Of a stretch of 64,000 bases of DNA, positions 35,084 through 44,597 are shown piece after piece. A model generated the notes under the pieces. That model saw only the letters and a program-made list of their open reading frames with translations, made no database searches and was not told the origin of the DNA. Origin of the DNA: Flavihumibacter soli. Its GTDB lineage: Bacteria > Bacteroidota > Bacteroidia > Sphingobacteriales > Sphingobacteriaceae. Within the stretch, counting starts at the first letter, position 1. Every line of letters starts with the position of its first letter. The translations under genes and the position numbers were made by a program. Where the stretch lies: positions 558,001 through 622,000 of the forward strand of contig NZ_JAAFZB010000095.1 of assembly GCF_010692725.1 (NCBI RefSeq), in the 5' to 3' direction.

Positions 35084-36451
35084 ATGGGATGTGGAAGTTG
35101 TTCAACAGGCGGGGGTTGTTCGCCTGCTGGCTGTAAAAGTAATGGCTCGTGCCTTACAAATGGATGCAGCAAATTAGATGTTTACGACTGGCTTGCCCAC
35201 ATGGACATGCCGGCAAATTATAAGCCGTTTAATATTATTGAGGTTAAGTTTAAGGGCTCCCGAAAGGAGTTTTACCTGAATGTTGATAATCTTTACCTGG
35301 AAGCAGGCGAACTGGTGGCCGTTGAAACCACTACCGGGGGCTATGATATAGGTCATGTTTCCCTGACTGGTGAACTCGTGCGGATGCAGCTGAAAAAGCG
35401 GCATGTACGCACGGAGGATGTGGCGAAGAAGATCTACCGCAAAGCCACAGTTGCAGATGTGGACAAGTGGAAGCTCGCCAAGGAAACCGAGTTCACGACC
35501 ATGCACAAGGCCCGGGTCCTGGCAAAGGATCTCGGTCTGGCGATGAAGTTAAGTGACGTCGATTACCAGGGCGATAAAACGAAGGCCACATTTTATTACA
35601 CCGCTGAAGGCCGTGTCGATTTCAGGGAACTGATCAAGAAAATGGCGGAGACCTTTCGTATAAGGATCGAGATGCGCCAGATCGGTATGCGCCAGGAAGC
35701 AAGCCGCCTCGGAGGGATTGGTTCCTGCGGACGTGAACTTTGTTGTTCAACATGGTTAACTGATTTTAAAACAGTTTCCACCTCTGCCGCACGCTATCAA
35801 AACCTTTCCCTTAATACGCTTAAACTAGCAGGCCAGTGCGGCAAGCTGAAGTGCTGCCTGAATTATGAGCTGGACACCTATATGGATGCCCTCCGGGATA
35901 TCCCGGACAAGGTTGATCGCCTTGAAACCGGGAAGGGAGTTGCCCGGCTTCAAAAGACCGACATTTTCAAAAAACTGATGTGGTTCAGCTATCCCAATGA
36001 TGAGAACTGGATTCCCGTGGAGATCGGCCGGGTTAAGGAAATTCAGCAGATGAATCGTAACGGCGAAAAACCGGACGATTTGAAAGATGAGGCTGTTGAA
36101 ATTGAAAAGCCGGTTGTAACGAAGGTACTTGATTACGAAAATGTGGTGGGCCAGGATAGCTTAACACGCCTGGATGATAAGGGTAAGCGGAAGAAAAGCA
36201 GCCGGAGTAACAAAAACAGGGCGAAGGCACCTGCTAACACGGGCGACGCCAATGTGCCCCGGCAACCTCAGGGTCAGGGAGCAAGACCGAATCCCAGGGC
36301 TGCAGGTCCTGCACAGAATATAACAGCAAAACCGGAGCAGCCTTTAAATGCTGAGGGGAAACCAGCGGCCGGTTCAGGACGGAATAGCCGGAACAATAAT
36401 CGCAGGAGAAATAACCGGAACAATAATAACCGTCCCAAACCAACCGAATAA
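35084..36451 (+). CDS. ricT: RicT/PSP1 domain protein
   Basis: The 455-residue protein opens with a Cys-rich head (Cys at 3, 6, 12, 17, 23, 28). The PSP1 C-terminal domain lies at about 110-290: IEMRQIGMRQEASRLGGIGS, CGRELCCSTWL, CGKLKCCLNYE. The tail is a long basic Asn/Arg-rich low-complexity segment ending RRRNNRNNNNRPKP. In Bacillus RicT is part of the Fe-S RicAFT complex that affects RNase Y specificity; no RicA or RicF homologues are nearby. It lies between holB and gldH, an order I recall as common in Bacteroidota. The gldH ATG follows the stop directly. Confidence 0.9.
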   Translation: MGCGSCSTGGGCSPAGCKSNGSCLTNGCSKLDVYDWLAHMDMPANYKPFNIIEVKFKGSRKEFYLNVDNLYLEAGELVAVETTTGGYDIGHVSLTGELVRMQLKKRHVRTEDVAKKIYRKATVADVDKWKLAKETEFTTMHKARVLAKDLGLAMKLSDVDYQGDKTKATFYYTAEGRVDFRELIKKMAETFRIRIEMRQIGMRQEASRLGGIGSCGRELCCSTWLTDFKTVSTSAARYQNLSLNTLKLAGQCGKLKCCLNYELDTYMDALRDIPDKVDRLETGKGVARLQKTDIFKKLMWFSYPNDENWIPVEIGRVKEIQQMNRNGEKPDDLKDEAVEIEKPVVTKVLDYENVVGQDSLTRLDDKGKRKKSSRSNKNRAKAPANTGDANVPRQPQGQGARPNPRAAGPAQNITAKPEQPLNAEGKPAAGSGRNSRNNNRRRNNRNNNNRPKPTE

Positions 36452-36937
36452 ATGGCATTAAGAAACCGCTTTCTTCTCACATTTCTTATTCTTGGTTCTT
36501 TAAGTCTTTCCTCCTGCCAGGATGCGAACATCGTCGCCGATACAAACAAGGAGATAAGCAACCGGACATGGAGTTATATCAATAAGATCCGGGTGCCGGT
36601 GACTATCGAAGACGAGAAAGCGAATTACAATATTTATGTGAACCTGAGGCACACCGGTGATTACAAGTACTCGAATATTTTTCTGCTGATCGGGACACAG
36701 GCCCCGGGCGGTAAGTTGGTGAAGGAGCGTAAAGAATTTAAACTTGCTTTACCTGACGGGCAATGGCTCGGGAAGGGTTCAGGCAACCTTTACAGTTACC
36801 AGTTACCCTATAAAGAAAAGATCAAGCTTGACAAAAAAGGCCAGTACTTCTTTGAAGTTGAACAGAATATGCGGGATAACCCGCTAAAGGAAGTGACCGA
36901 TATTGGTATCAGAGTAGAGAAAGCAAGCAATGAATAG
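36452..36937 (+). CDS. gldH: Gliding motility lipoprotein GldH
   Basis: The 161-residue protein has a lipoprotein signal peptide with SLSSC (lipidated Cys22). The body matches GldH: VPVTIEDEKANYNIYVNLRH, YKYSNIFLLIGTQAPGG, DGQWLGKGSGNLYSYQLPYK and GQYFFEVEQNMRDNPL. GldH is an outer-membrane-associated lipoprotein required for gliding in Flavobacterium. It is also kept in many non-gliding Bacteroidota, so motility is not implied. It is the third gene of the holB-ricT-gldH operon, directly abutting ricT. Confidence 0.93.
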   Translation: MALRNRFLLTFLILGSLSLSSCQDANIVADTNKEISNRTWSYINKIRVPVTIEDEKANYNIYVNLRHTGDYKYSNIFLLIGTQAPGGKLVKERKEFKLALPDGQWLGKGSGNLYSYQLPYKEKIKLDKKGQYFFEVEQNMRDNPLKEVTDIGIRVEKASNE

Positions 36938-37118
36938 TTTTCAGCGTTTTTTAGTGAGTCGGAGTTTCGTCTTCCTGTCGGTATTTGTTATCTTTTTTTG
37001 CCTCTTCGCCGTGATCCTTTTGGATGCCCGACATCCCCTGTATATCACGTCTATCATCTGTGGCATTGTTATTTTTATAATGCAGCAATACAGAAAAAAA
37101 CTTCTCAAGCGCTCCTGA
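36930..37118 (+). CDS. Small two-helix membrane protein
   Basis: The 62-residue frame starts within the last codons of gldH (8-bp overlap), which suggests translational coupling. Two hydrophobic segments (FVFLSVFVIFFCLFAVILL and PLYITSIICGIVIFIM) are followed by a basic tail QQYRKKLLKRS. No family was recognised. The overlap, composition and membrane topology make it a likely real gene. Confidence 0.65.
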   Translation: MNSFQRFLVSRSFVFLSVFVIFFCLFAVILLDARHPLYITSIICGIVIFIMQQYRKKLLKRS

Positions 37119-37239
37119 AGATTATTGTCATTTTGATTATTGAATTAAGTCGGATTATTGTAACTTAATTGAAACTCAGGCAGATAAATTTTAAAAATCA
37201 GGTAAAATATTTAATTTAGTACCCCTTTAAGTAAATTAT

Positions 37240-40122
37240 ATGGAAAAACTCTACCAAAGACTTTTCTTCGTTTTAATACTTTGCCTCCCTGCTTCGCAAC
37301 TGGTTGCGCAGAGTTTAACTGGAAAAATTACCGATCAGTCCGGCATTGCCGTATCAGGTGCTAGCCTCCACATACAAGGATTAACTTCGACTGTCAGCAA
37401 TTCGACAGGTGAATACTTCTTTAAGCTTCCTTCAAAAGGCAGCTATCGCGTAAAGATCACTTCATCCTTACATCAGCCCCAAAGCCAGGATGTGTTTGTA
37501 AAGGGCAATAAGGTCAGCAATTTTGTATTACAGCCGCTTGGCTCGGTTCGCGAAGAGAAATCAGTTACAGGCTCCCGCAGGCTTGTTCCTGTGTCGAATT
37601 ATGAATCGTCAACGCCCGTTGATATCATCACTTCTGCCGATCTGAAAATGTTCGCTCAAAAAGATGTGACGCAGATACTGAATTATGCCATGCAGTCTTT
37701 CAGCTCAAACCGGCAGTCCATTGCCGGTGGAACCGATCATATCGACCCTATTTCACTCAGCGGCCTTGGTCCCGACCAGGTACTGATATTGGTGAATGGA
37801 AAGCGGCGGCATTCAACCGCGCTGGTCAATATAGATGGTACCGTAGGCCGGGGCGCAGCAGGGACAGACATGAATTCAATTCCTGTATCCTCTATCGAAC
37901 GTATAGAAATATTGCGTTCAGGCGCATCTGCGCAATACGGATCAGATGCTGTTGCCGGCGCTATAAATATTATACTGAAGAGCAATTCGCCGTTTAATAT
38001 GTCAATGTCTTTCGGTCAGACTGCAAGCAATACCCTTGGCCGGAATTTCAACGATGGAAAGACTTTCCAGGTGGATTACAGCGAAGGGATCGACCTTGCC
38101 GGACGTGGCTCACTTAATTTTTCAGGGCAGTACCTCTACAGGGGAGCAACTGATCGGAGCGGCCTGGACACCCGGCCCCTGCTCTATTCGGCTTTGCCTA
38201 AAAAGAAGGATTGTGAATGCGACGAAGCTTTCCAGCAACGGTATGGCGAACTCAAATCAGCAGATGATCAGCTGGCCCTTGCATCAGGCCTGAGCCGGGA
38301 CAACATGCGCGTGGGTAATGCAGAATCGGCAAATGGCGGTTTTCTTGTTAATGGCCAGTTCTCATTGCTAAAAAACGCAGAGCTTTATCTCACGGCAGGT
38401 TATACTCTTAAAGCAGGAGAAGCAGCAGGATTTTCCCGCCTCCCCAGCGAAACCACGCAGATCGATCTGAGTATGTATCCGAACGGTTATTTGCCCTTAA
38501 TAAATAGCGGTATAACGGATCTGTCTGTTGCTTCAGGCCTAAGAGGGCGAATTGCAGGATGGAACTATGACCTAAGCCATATAACCGGTAAGAACAAAAT
38601 AGACTTTCATATCTCACGTTCATTAAATGCTTCCCTGCCACTGGGTACCAGCCCTAACAATTTTAACGCCGGGGAACTTTCCTTCAGGCAGAATACAAGT
38701 AATCTGGACATAAGCCGAAGGTTTGCATTCAGCGGACCCTTCAAGTCGGTGAACGCCGCATTTGGAGCAGAGTACAGGTCGGACAACTATGAGATTGGGA
38801 AAGGTGAAGAATTATCCTATTCATTCGGGCAACCCTCTAAAGGAATACCAGGCAGGAAAATGGGTTCGCAATACGCACAAGCAGGCGCTCAGGTCTTTCA
38901 GGGATTTACTCCCGGAAACGCACTTAGCCAGTCAAGAAATAATAGAGCAGTTTACGCAGATTTTGAGACAGAAGTTGGATCAAGGGTTCGGTTGGGATTA
39001 GCCGGTCGATTGGAAAACTATAGTGATTTCGGTTCCAACTTTTCCTACAAATCAACAGGCAGATATAATTTTTACAAAGATTATTCGGTTCGGGCTGCTT
39101 ATTCGACAGGTTTCAAGGCTCCTTCTTTGCACCAGCGTTATTTTAATAACGAGAGCAGTTCCATTATAAACGGCTTGCCTTCAAGGACGCTGATAGCAAA
39201 CAACGAAAGTTCGATTGTTAATCAGTTTGGGATCGGTTCACTCAGGCCAGAACTTTCTAATTCTTACAGCTTTGGTCTGACGGGTAAGATAACAAAGAAC
39301 ATCTCAATAGCTGCGGATGCTTACCAGATCGATATCGATGACCGGATCGTTTTGTCCGGTGCGTATAGTCGCGAACGCGATTCAAATGGAGCAATCCTCC
39401 CCGGCGGTGATGTTAACCAGATACTGAACAGAGTTGATCCGGTCGGATATATTAATAGTGTTCAATTCTTTGCGAACGCTGTATCTACCAGAACCCGCGG
39501 ACTGGATCTGCTGGTTTCAGATCGTTTCAAGCTCCGAAGCCCGGGTCAGAGTATTACTCTATCAGCGTCACTGAATCTCAATAAGACGACTGCCGGTAAT
39601 ATTTATGTTTCCGATCAGATAAGCAATAACAGCACTCTGACCACGAAGTTATTTGACCGCCAGGAACGTTCAAGGATTGAATCCGCTTTGCCGAACAGCA
39701 AGGTCAATCTTACAGCCAATTTTGCGGCTAAGAACTGGGGAATGGCATTAAGAACGGTTCGTTTTGGGGAGGTAGCTTATAACAATCCATTCAACCCTGC
39801 ATTTCCCGAAGTTAACACACCTCTGATCCCCGATCAGACCTTTGCTGCCAAATGGGTGACCGATCTAACGATGAATTACACCTTTACAAATGAATTAAAC
39901 ATTGCATTTGGAGTTAGTAACCTACTTGACGTGTATCCCGACACGCTATATATGGATCCTAACAATCGACAGGATAATTTGTCGGGTGATCTTCTTCAGA
40001 ATTATACCCAAAGTGCAAGTCGCGATCATACGGCGAACGGACGTATCCCGTACAGCAGCAATGTAACACAGTTCGGCTTCAATGGCCGGCACATATTTGG
40101 CAAACTTACTTACAGTCTTTAA
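37240..40122 (+). CDS. TonB-dependent receptor with CarboxypepD_reg domain (first of a tandem pair)
   Basis: The 960-residue protein has a signal peptide (to about VAQ24). A carboxypeptidase-regulatory-like domain follows (about 25-105). The TonB plug has DVTQILNYAMQSFSSNRQS, DQVLILVNGKRRHSTALVNI and IEILRSGASAQYGSDAVAGA. A 22-strand-type barrel closes with NGRHIFGKLTYSL. It imports an unknown ligand across the outer membrane. There is no SusD partner, so it is a classical TBDR rather than SusC. The next gene is a paralog over the whole length. A terminator at 40157 separates the two. Confidence 0.93.
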   Translation: MEKLYQRLFFVLILCLPASQLVAQSLTGKITDQSGIAVSGASLHIQGLTSTVSNSTGEYFFKLPSKGSYRVKITSSLHQPQSQDVFVKGNKVSNFVLQPLGSVREEKSVTGSRRLVPVSNYESSTPVDIITSADLKMFAQKDVTQILNYAMQSFSSNRQSIAGGTDHIDPISLSGLGPDQVLILVNGKRRHSTALVNIDGTVGRGAAGTDMNSIPVSSIERIEILRSGASAQYGSDAVAGAINIILKSNSPFNMSMSFGQTASNTLGRNFNDGKTFQVDYSEGIDLAGRGSLNFSGQYLYRGATDRSGLDTRPLLYSALPKKKDCECDEAFQQRYGELKSADDQLALASGLSRDNMRVGNAESANGGFLVNGQFSLLKNAELYLTAGYTLKAGEAAGFSRLPSETTQIDLSMYPNGYLPLINSGITDLSVASGLRGRIAGWNYDLSHITGKNKIDFHISRSLNASLPLGTSPNNFNAGELSFRQNTSNLDISRRFAFSGPFKSVNAAFGAEYRSDNYEIGKGEELSYSFGQPSKGIPGRKMGSQYAQAGAQVFQGFTPGNALSQSRNNRAVYADFETEVGSRVRLGLAGRLENYSDFGSNFSYKSTGRYNFYKDYSVRAAYSTGFKAPSLHQRYFNNESSSIINGLPSRTLIANNESSIVNQFGIGSLRPELSNSYSFGLTGKITKNISIAADAYQIDIDDRIVLSGAYSRERDSNGAILPGGDVNQILNRVDPVGYINSVQFFANAVSTRTRGLDLLVSDRFKLRSPGQSITLSASLNLNKTTAGNIYVSDQISNNSTLTTKLFDRQERSRIESALPNSKVNLTANFAAKNWGMALRTVRFGEVAYNNPFNPAFPEVNTPLIPDQTFAAKWVTDLTMNYTFTNELNIAFGVSNLLDVYPDTLYMDPNNRQDNLSGDLLQNYTQSASRDHTANGRIPYSSNVTQFGFNGRHIFGKLTYSL

Positions 40123-40156
40123 AAAAGTCAGTCGTTAAGACGTTTCAAAGCAGAGC

Positions 40157-40180
40157 CCCCGGGTTAGTCCCCGGGGTTTT
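40157..40180 (+). terminator. Terminator after the first TBDR
   Basis: CCCCGGG (40157-40163) pairs with CCCGGGG (40170-40176) around a 6-nt loop, followed by TTTTGTTGTTT. It lies 35 bp after the stop codon. Confidence 0.8.
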
Positions 40181-40266
40181 GTTGTTTAAAGTAAGAAGCA
40201 AAATTGCGTAATTAGTTCTTTCATAATGGATTAACTATTCTTAAATTGAAGTTAAAATCATTTATT

Positions 40267-43146
40267 ATGAAAAGTCACTTACTTAAAGGCCTGCTGGTTA
40301 TGGTATTATGCCTTCCGGGATTTGCGGGCGTCGCGCAGGTATTAAAAGGCAAAGTCGTTGATTCAAAAGGTAATCAGCTCCAGGGTGTGAGCGTGCAGGT
40401 TCAGGGCCAGGCCTTAGGTACTTCGACCGACCAAAATGGCGAATATGCATTAAAATTACCTAACGAAGGATCTTTCCAGGTCAGGGTTTCATTCGTCGGA
40501 TATGTGACAATAAATGAAACCGTTGCTGTAGGGAGTGAGACAACGATTCGCAATTTTACGCTGCGTGATGCAGATTCTTCACTCGATGAAGTGATTATTA
40601 TAGGCTCCCGGTCTACAGTTCCGCGTACCAATGTAGAAACCGCTGTTCCCGTAGACGTTATATCCGCACGGGACGTAAAGAATTTCGCGCAGACGGATGT
40701 TACGCAGATATTGAACTATGTGGCTCCCTCATTCAGCTCTAATCGCCAAACTGTCTCTGACGGTACGGATCATATCGACCCGGCATCATTAAGAGGTCTC
40801 GGACCTGATCAGGCCCTGGTTTTGGTAAACGGGAAGAGGCGACATACGACGGCGCTTGTAAATATTAACGGCACCTTCGGCCGCGGGACTGTCGGTACGG
40901 ACATGAATTCCATACCGGTAGCCGCAATAGACCGCATCGAGGTTCTTCGGGACGGCGCAGCAGCACAGTATGGCTCGGACGCCATTGCCGGCGTTATCAA
41001 TATCATTCTTAAGGAAGTTGCCCCGCTGAGTGTTTCGGCTACCTACGGTCAAACGGTAACTGAGGCATTAGGAAGAAACTTTAGTGACGGCGAAACTTTT
41101 CAGGTTGATCTTAGCAAGGGCTTCAATCTTAGTAACAAGGGCTTTGTCAGTTTCGGTGCCCAGTATCTTGACCGTGGCGCTACAAACCGCGGCGGGCCTG
41201 ATACCCGGCCACTTTTATATACGTCTCTGCCTTCCAAAGGCGCAAATGAAACGGAAGAAGCCTTCCAGGCAAGATATGCGGATCTGAAAGCTGCTGATGA
41301 CGCCCGCGCTCAGTCTGAGGGACTTGACCGCAATAATATGCGGGTCGGCAACTCGGATTCGGATAACCTTGGTTACTTTGTTAACGGTGAATATCAGGTC
41401 GGCCGAAGCAGCCAGGTGTATCTGAATCACGGATACACCAACAAGGCCGGCGAGGCTGCGGGCTTCTATCGTCTGCCTTCGCAGGCTTCGCAGATAGACG
41501 TTACCATTTACCCGAATGGATTTCTGCCATTAATAACGACCGATATCAACGATGTTTCAGTTTCTGCAGGTATCAAGGGAACGCTTGGTCAGTGGAACTA
41601 TGACCTGAGTAATACATTTGGGCAGAATTCTATAGAATTTGATATAAAAAATACGTTGAATGCCTCCCTGCCTATCGGCACCAGCCCAACGCAGTTCTAT
41701 GCCGGAAAACTAAGGTTCGGTCAGAATACGACCAACCTGGATGTGTCGACGAAGTTTGCTTTTGGCGCTGGTAGTAATACGCTGAACCTAGCCTTTGGGG
41801 CGGAGCACAGGAGTGATAGCTATGAGATCAGTGAGGGAGAAGAGTTGTCCTATTCCTTCGGACAGCCCTCTGCCGGTATTCCCGGCCGGATGATAGGAAC
41901 TTCGTTTACCGCTGCGGGCGCACAGGTTTTTCCAGGCTTTACACCTGCGAACGCATTGGAGAAGTCAAGGAACAACACAGGTTTTTATCTCGATGTTGAG
42001 GGAGAAGTTGGACCGCGTGTATTGCTCAGTGCAGCCGGCCGTTACGAAGACTACAGTGATTTCGGTAACAACTTCTCTTATAAATTTACCGGAAGGGTGA
42101 AATTGATTGATGAGCTTGCGGTTCGCGGAGCAATAGCCTCGGGCTTCAGGGCACCTTCCTTGCACCAGCGTTACTTCAACAATGAAAGTACCCAGTTCGT
42201 TCAGGGCTTGCCTACCCAGGTGCTAACTGTAAACAATGATCACGACGTTGTACGCCAGTTTGGGGTGGGTCCCCTTAAACCTGAGTTATCGCACTCTTAC
42301 AGTGTCGGACTGGCAGGCCGGGTAGCCGAGAAGCTAACATTCACGGTGGATGCCTACCAGATAAATATTGACGACAGGATCGTGTTTTCAAGTCAGTATA
42401 CCAGAGAAAGGGATGCCAGCGGAAATCAAATTCCCGGTGGAACGGTGAATCAAATATTGAATACGGTTGACCCGAACGGGGTTATTAATAGTGTTCAATT
42501 CTTTACAAATGCCATAAAGACAAAGACAAAGGGGCTGGATATCGTCTTAAGCGACCGGTTTGATCTCGGCACAGCGGGAAGACGGATCACCCTTACGGCC
42601 GCAGCTAACTTTAACGACACCAAGGTGGATGAGGTTCAAGGATCAGACAAGATTGAAAGTGATCCGGCGTTAAAAGCAAAACTGTTTGACCGGCTGGAAC
42701 GCTCCAGGTTCGAGACATCTATTCCCAAAAACAAATACTCGATTACTGCCCACTATGGAGCTGAGAAGTTCGGCTTGTTAGTCAGAACGGTAAGATTTGG
42801 TGAAGTGACGTCGCTAAACGCAACCGATCCATCTACCGCAAATTTGCCGCCTGAAATGGACCAGACTTATTCACCCAGGTGGATCACCGACCTTACCGTT
42901 AATTACAATATCAGGAAGGATATCAATATCGCAGTGGGCGCAAATAATCTGTTCGATGTATATCCTGACCAGACCTACATTGACCCAAGGAACAATCAGG
43001 ATAATTTAAGCGGTGTTTCGACAACCAACTATACCGGTGGTCGCGATAATACATCCAATGGCCGGTTCATGTACAGTCGTGCTGTTCCCCAGTTTGGATA
43101 CAATGGACGATATGTCTTCGGTAAACTAACTTTTACCTTATTATGA
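40267..43146 (+). CDS. TonB-dependent receptor with CarboxypepD_reg domain (second of a tandem pair)
   Basis: The 959-residue protein starts at the ATG at 40267 (signal peptide MKSHLLKGLLVMVLCLPGFAG). The frame is open to a TTG at 40246, but that only extends the signal. It has the same domain order as its upstream neighbour: regulatory-like beta domain, plug (DVTQILNYVAPSFSSNRQT, DQALVLVNGKRRHTTALVNI, IEVLRDGAAAQYGSDAIAGV) and barrel ending GRYVFGKLTFTLL. The two proteins align along their full length, with the same unusual QRY/ARY helix (EEAFQARYADLKAADDARA) in the barrel. Tandem duplication with separate transcription units; the ligand is unknown. Confidence 0.93.
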   Translation: MKSHLLKGLLVMVLCLPGFAGVAQVLKGKVVDSKGNQLQGVSVQVQGQALGTSTDQNGEYALKLPNEGSFQVRVSFVGYVTINETVAVGSETTIRNFTLRDADSSLDEVIIIGSRSTVPRTNVETAVPVDVISARDVKNFAQTDVTQILNYVAPSFSSNRQTVSDGTDHIDPASLRGLGPDQALVLVNGKRRHTTALVNINGTFGRGTVGTDMNSIPVAAIDRIEVLRDGAAAQYGSDAIAGVINIILKEVAPLSVSATYGQTVTEALGRNFSDGETFQVDLSKGFNLSNKGFVSFGAQYLDRGATNRGGPDTRPLLYTSLPSKGANETEEAFQARYADLKAADDARAQSEGLDRNNMRVGNSDSDNLGYFVNGEYQVGRSSQVYLNHGYTNKAGEAAGFYRLPSQASQIDVTIYPNGFLPLITTDINDVSVSAGIKGTLGQWNYDLSNTFGQNSIEFDIKNTLNASLPIGTSPTQFYAGKLRFGQNTTNLDVSTKFAFGAGSNTLNLAFGAEHRSDSYEISEGEELSYSFGQPSAGIPGRMIGTSFTAAGAQVFPGFTPANALEKSRNNTGFYLDVEGEVGPRVLLSAAGRYEDYSDFGNNFSYKFTGRVKLIDELAVRGAIASGFRAPSLHQRYFNNESTQFVQGLPTQVLTVNNDHDVVRQFGVGPLKPELSHSYSVGLAGRVAEKLTFTVDAYQINIDDRIVFSSQYTRERDASGNQIPGGTVNQILNTVDPNGVINSVQFFTNAIKTKTKGLDIVLSDRFDLGTAGRRITLTAAANFNDTKVDEVQGSDKIESDPALKAKLFDRLERSRFETSIPKNKYSITAHYGAEKFGLLVRTVRFGEVTSLNATDPSTANLPPEMDQTYSPRWITDLTVNYNIRKDINIAVGANNLFDVYPDQTYIDPRNNQDNLSGVSTTNYTGGRDNTSNGRFMYSRAVPQFGYNGRYVFGKLTFTLL

Positions 43147-43152
43147 TAAGAC

Positions 43153-43182
43153 AAATCCCCGGAGATATTCTTCCGGGGATTT
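43153..43182. terminator. Bidirectional terminator between TBDR and murF
   Basis: A perfect 11-bp stem AAATCCCCGGA / TCCGGGGATTT (43153-43163, 43172-43182) with an 8-nt loop. Its own arms give an AAA/TTT tail on both strands, fitting two convergent genes. Confidence 0.85.
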
Positions 43183-43184
43183 GT

Positions 43185-44504
43185 TTATAGCAATTCAATA
43201 AGCGACTCCAGTTTCATTCCCCGTGATCCCTTTACCAGGATGAGGCATCCCGTGATAGGGTTCTCAGCTAATGCCGAATATGCTTCACCTGTTGAATGGT
43301 AGAATTCTGCGTTTCCAGGTATCGAATTCTTGTGTTTGTAAAATTCTTCACCAATAAAAACACTTCGTTCACAATCAAGGCTAAGTGCCTTGCCGATAAT
43401 TTCCAGATGCTCTGCGCCCGCTTCGTTCCCTAACTCAAACATGTCGCCGAGAACAAAAGCCTTCAATGGCGCGGGATTATCGTTTAGATTTTCAAGAGCA
43501 ACCTTCATGCTGCTTGGATTCGCATTATAAAAATCGCAAATCACTGTATTCTTTTCGGTTTTGGTGATCTGTGAGCGGAAATTGGTAGGCCGGTAAGATT
43601 TTATACCCTGGTTTATCTGCTCAGCAGATAACTTAAAGTATGATCCCACACAGATAGCAGCAAGAATATTTTCAAAGTTGTATGTGCCGGTAAGATTTGA
43701 ATTGGCGATGTGGGTCGTATCGTCTATTTCCATAGCTTCCTTATGCCAACTGACCGTTAGGTAAGGGCTTGATTGTTCAAGAGAGCCGGATACGAAATTA
43801 TCGGCCGTGCTTCCGTAAGAAACGACCTTTCCAATGTTTCTTTCCCTGCTCATATCGATCAGGGTGTGATTGTCGCTATTTATAAAAGCTATCCCATCAT
43901 TCAGACCCAGGTATTCGTAGAGTTCACCTTTCGCAGTTTTCACTCCCTCAAAACTTCCAAATCCTTCCAGGTGAGCTTTCCCGACATTTGTAATAAGGCC
44001 ATGCGTGGGCTGAGCAATGGAGCAGAGGAATTCTATCTCTTTCACATGATTCGCTCCCATCTCAATTATGGCAATATCTGCGTCTTCCGGGATTGAAAGG
44101 ATGGTGAGGGGTACACCAATATGATTATTTAAATTCCCGACCGTGGCGTGTGTCTTGCAGTGCTGGGAAAGGACCGAGTTCATTAGCTCCTTGGTGGTCG
44201 TTTTTCCATTTGTGCCGGTAATAGCAATGAAAGGTATCTTTAGCTGTAAGCGATGGTAACGGGCGAGTTCCTGTAAAGATTTCAGAACATCGTCGACCAC
44301 TAAAAAACGATCGTCAGCTTTGAAGGTGGGCTTATCTATAACTGCCCAGGCAGCACCAGCTTCGAGGGCTTTTGCGGCGAAGGTGTTTCCATCAAAATTG
44401 TCACCTTTCAAAGCAAAGAAAATGCTTCCGGGCGTTATCTTGCGGGTATCCGTGCTGATCGTCCGTGTTTGAAGATATTTTTGATATAGGAGTTCCGTGT
44501 TCAT
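43185..44504 (-). CDS. murF: UDP-N-acetylmuramoyl-tripeptide--D-alanyl-D-alanine ligase
   Basis: The 439-residue Mur ligase has the N-terminal UDP-binding domain (GSIFFALKGDNFDGNTFAAKA). The ATP-binding centre has the P-loop ITGTNGKTTTKELM at about 94-107 and IIEMGANHVKEIEFLC. The C-terminal domain has CDFYNANPSSMKVALE and LGDMFELG. It adds D-Ala-D-Ala to the UDP-MurNAc-tripeptide in the cytoplasm, the last soluble step of the peptidoglycan precursor. It stands alone, not in a dcw cluster. An inverted repeat (AACAAGC/GCTTGTT, 44517-44543) lies in its leader. Confidence 0.95.
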   Translation of the reverse strand: MNTELLYQKYLQTRTISTDTRKITPGSIFFALKGDNFDGNTFAAKALEAGAAWAVIDKPTFKADDRFLVVDDVLKSLQELARYHRLQLKIPFIAITGTNGKTTTKELMNSVLSQHCKTHATVGNLNNHIGVPLTILSIPEDADIAIIEMGANHVKEIEFLCSIAQPTHGLITNVGKAHLEGFGSFEGVKTAKGELYEYLGLNDGIAFINSDNHTLIDMSRERNIGKVVSYGSTADNFVSGSLEQSSPYLTVSWHKEAMEIDDTTHIANSNLTGTYNFENILAAICVGSYFKLSAEQINQGIKSYRPTNFRSQITKTEKNTVICDFYNANPSSMKVALENLNDNPAPLKAFVLGDMFELGNEAGAEHLEIIGKALSLDCERSVFIGEEFYKHKNSIPGNAEFYHSTGEAYSALAENPITGCLILVKGSRGMKLESLIELL

Positions 44505-44554
44505 TCCTGCAATATTAACAAGCTTTTGAAGAAATAGCTTGTTGGTTTGAAAAA

Positions 44555-44585
44555 TTGCTTCAATATAAATTTTGACTTTAATTTG
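44555..44585 (+). promoter_or_regulatory. Putative promoter of the M14 peptidase gene
   Basis: TTG at 44555-44557, 21 nt, then TAATTTG at 44579-44585, one base shorter than the -7 consensus. The ATG follows at 44598. Confidence 0.35.
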
Positions 44586-44597
44586 TAGATTAGACGC

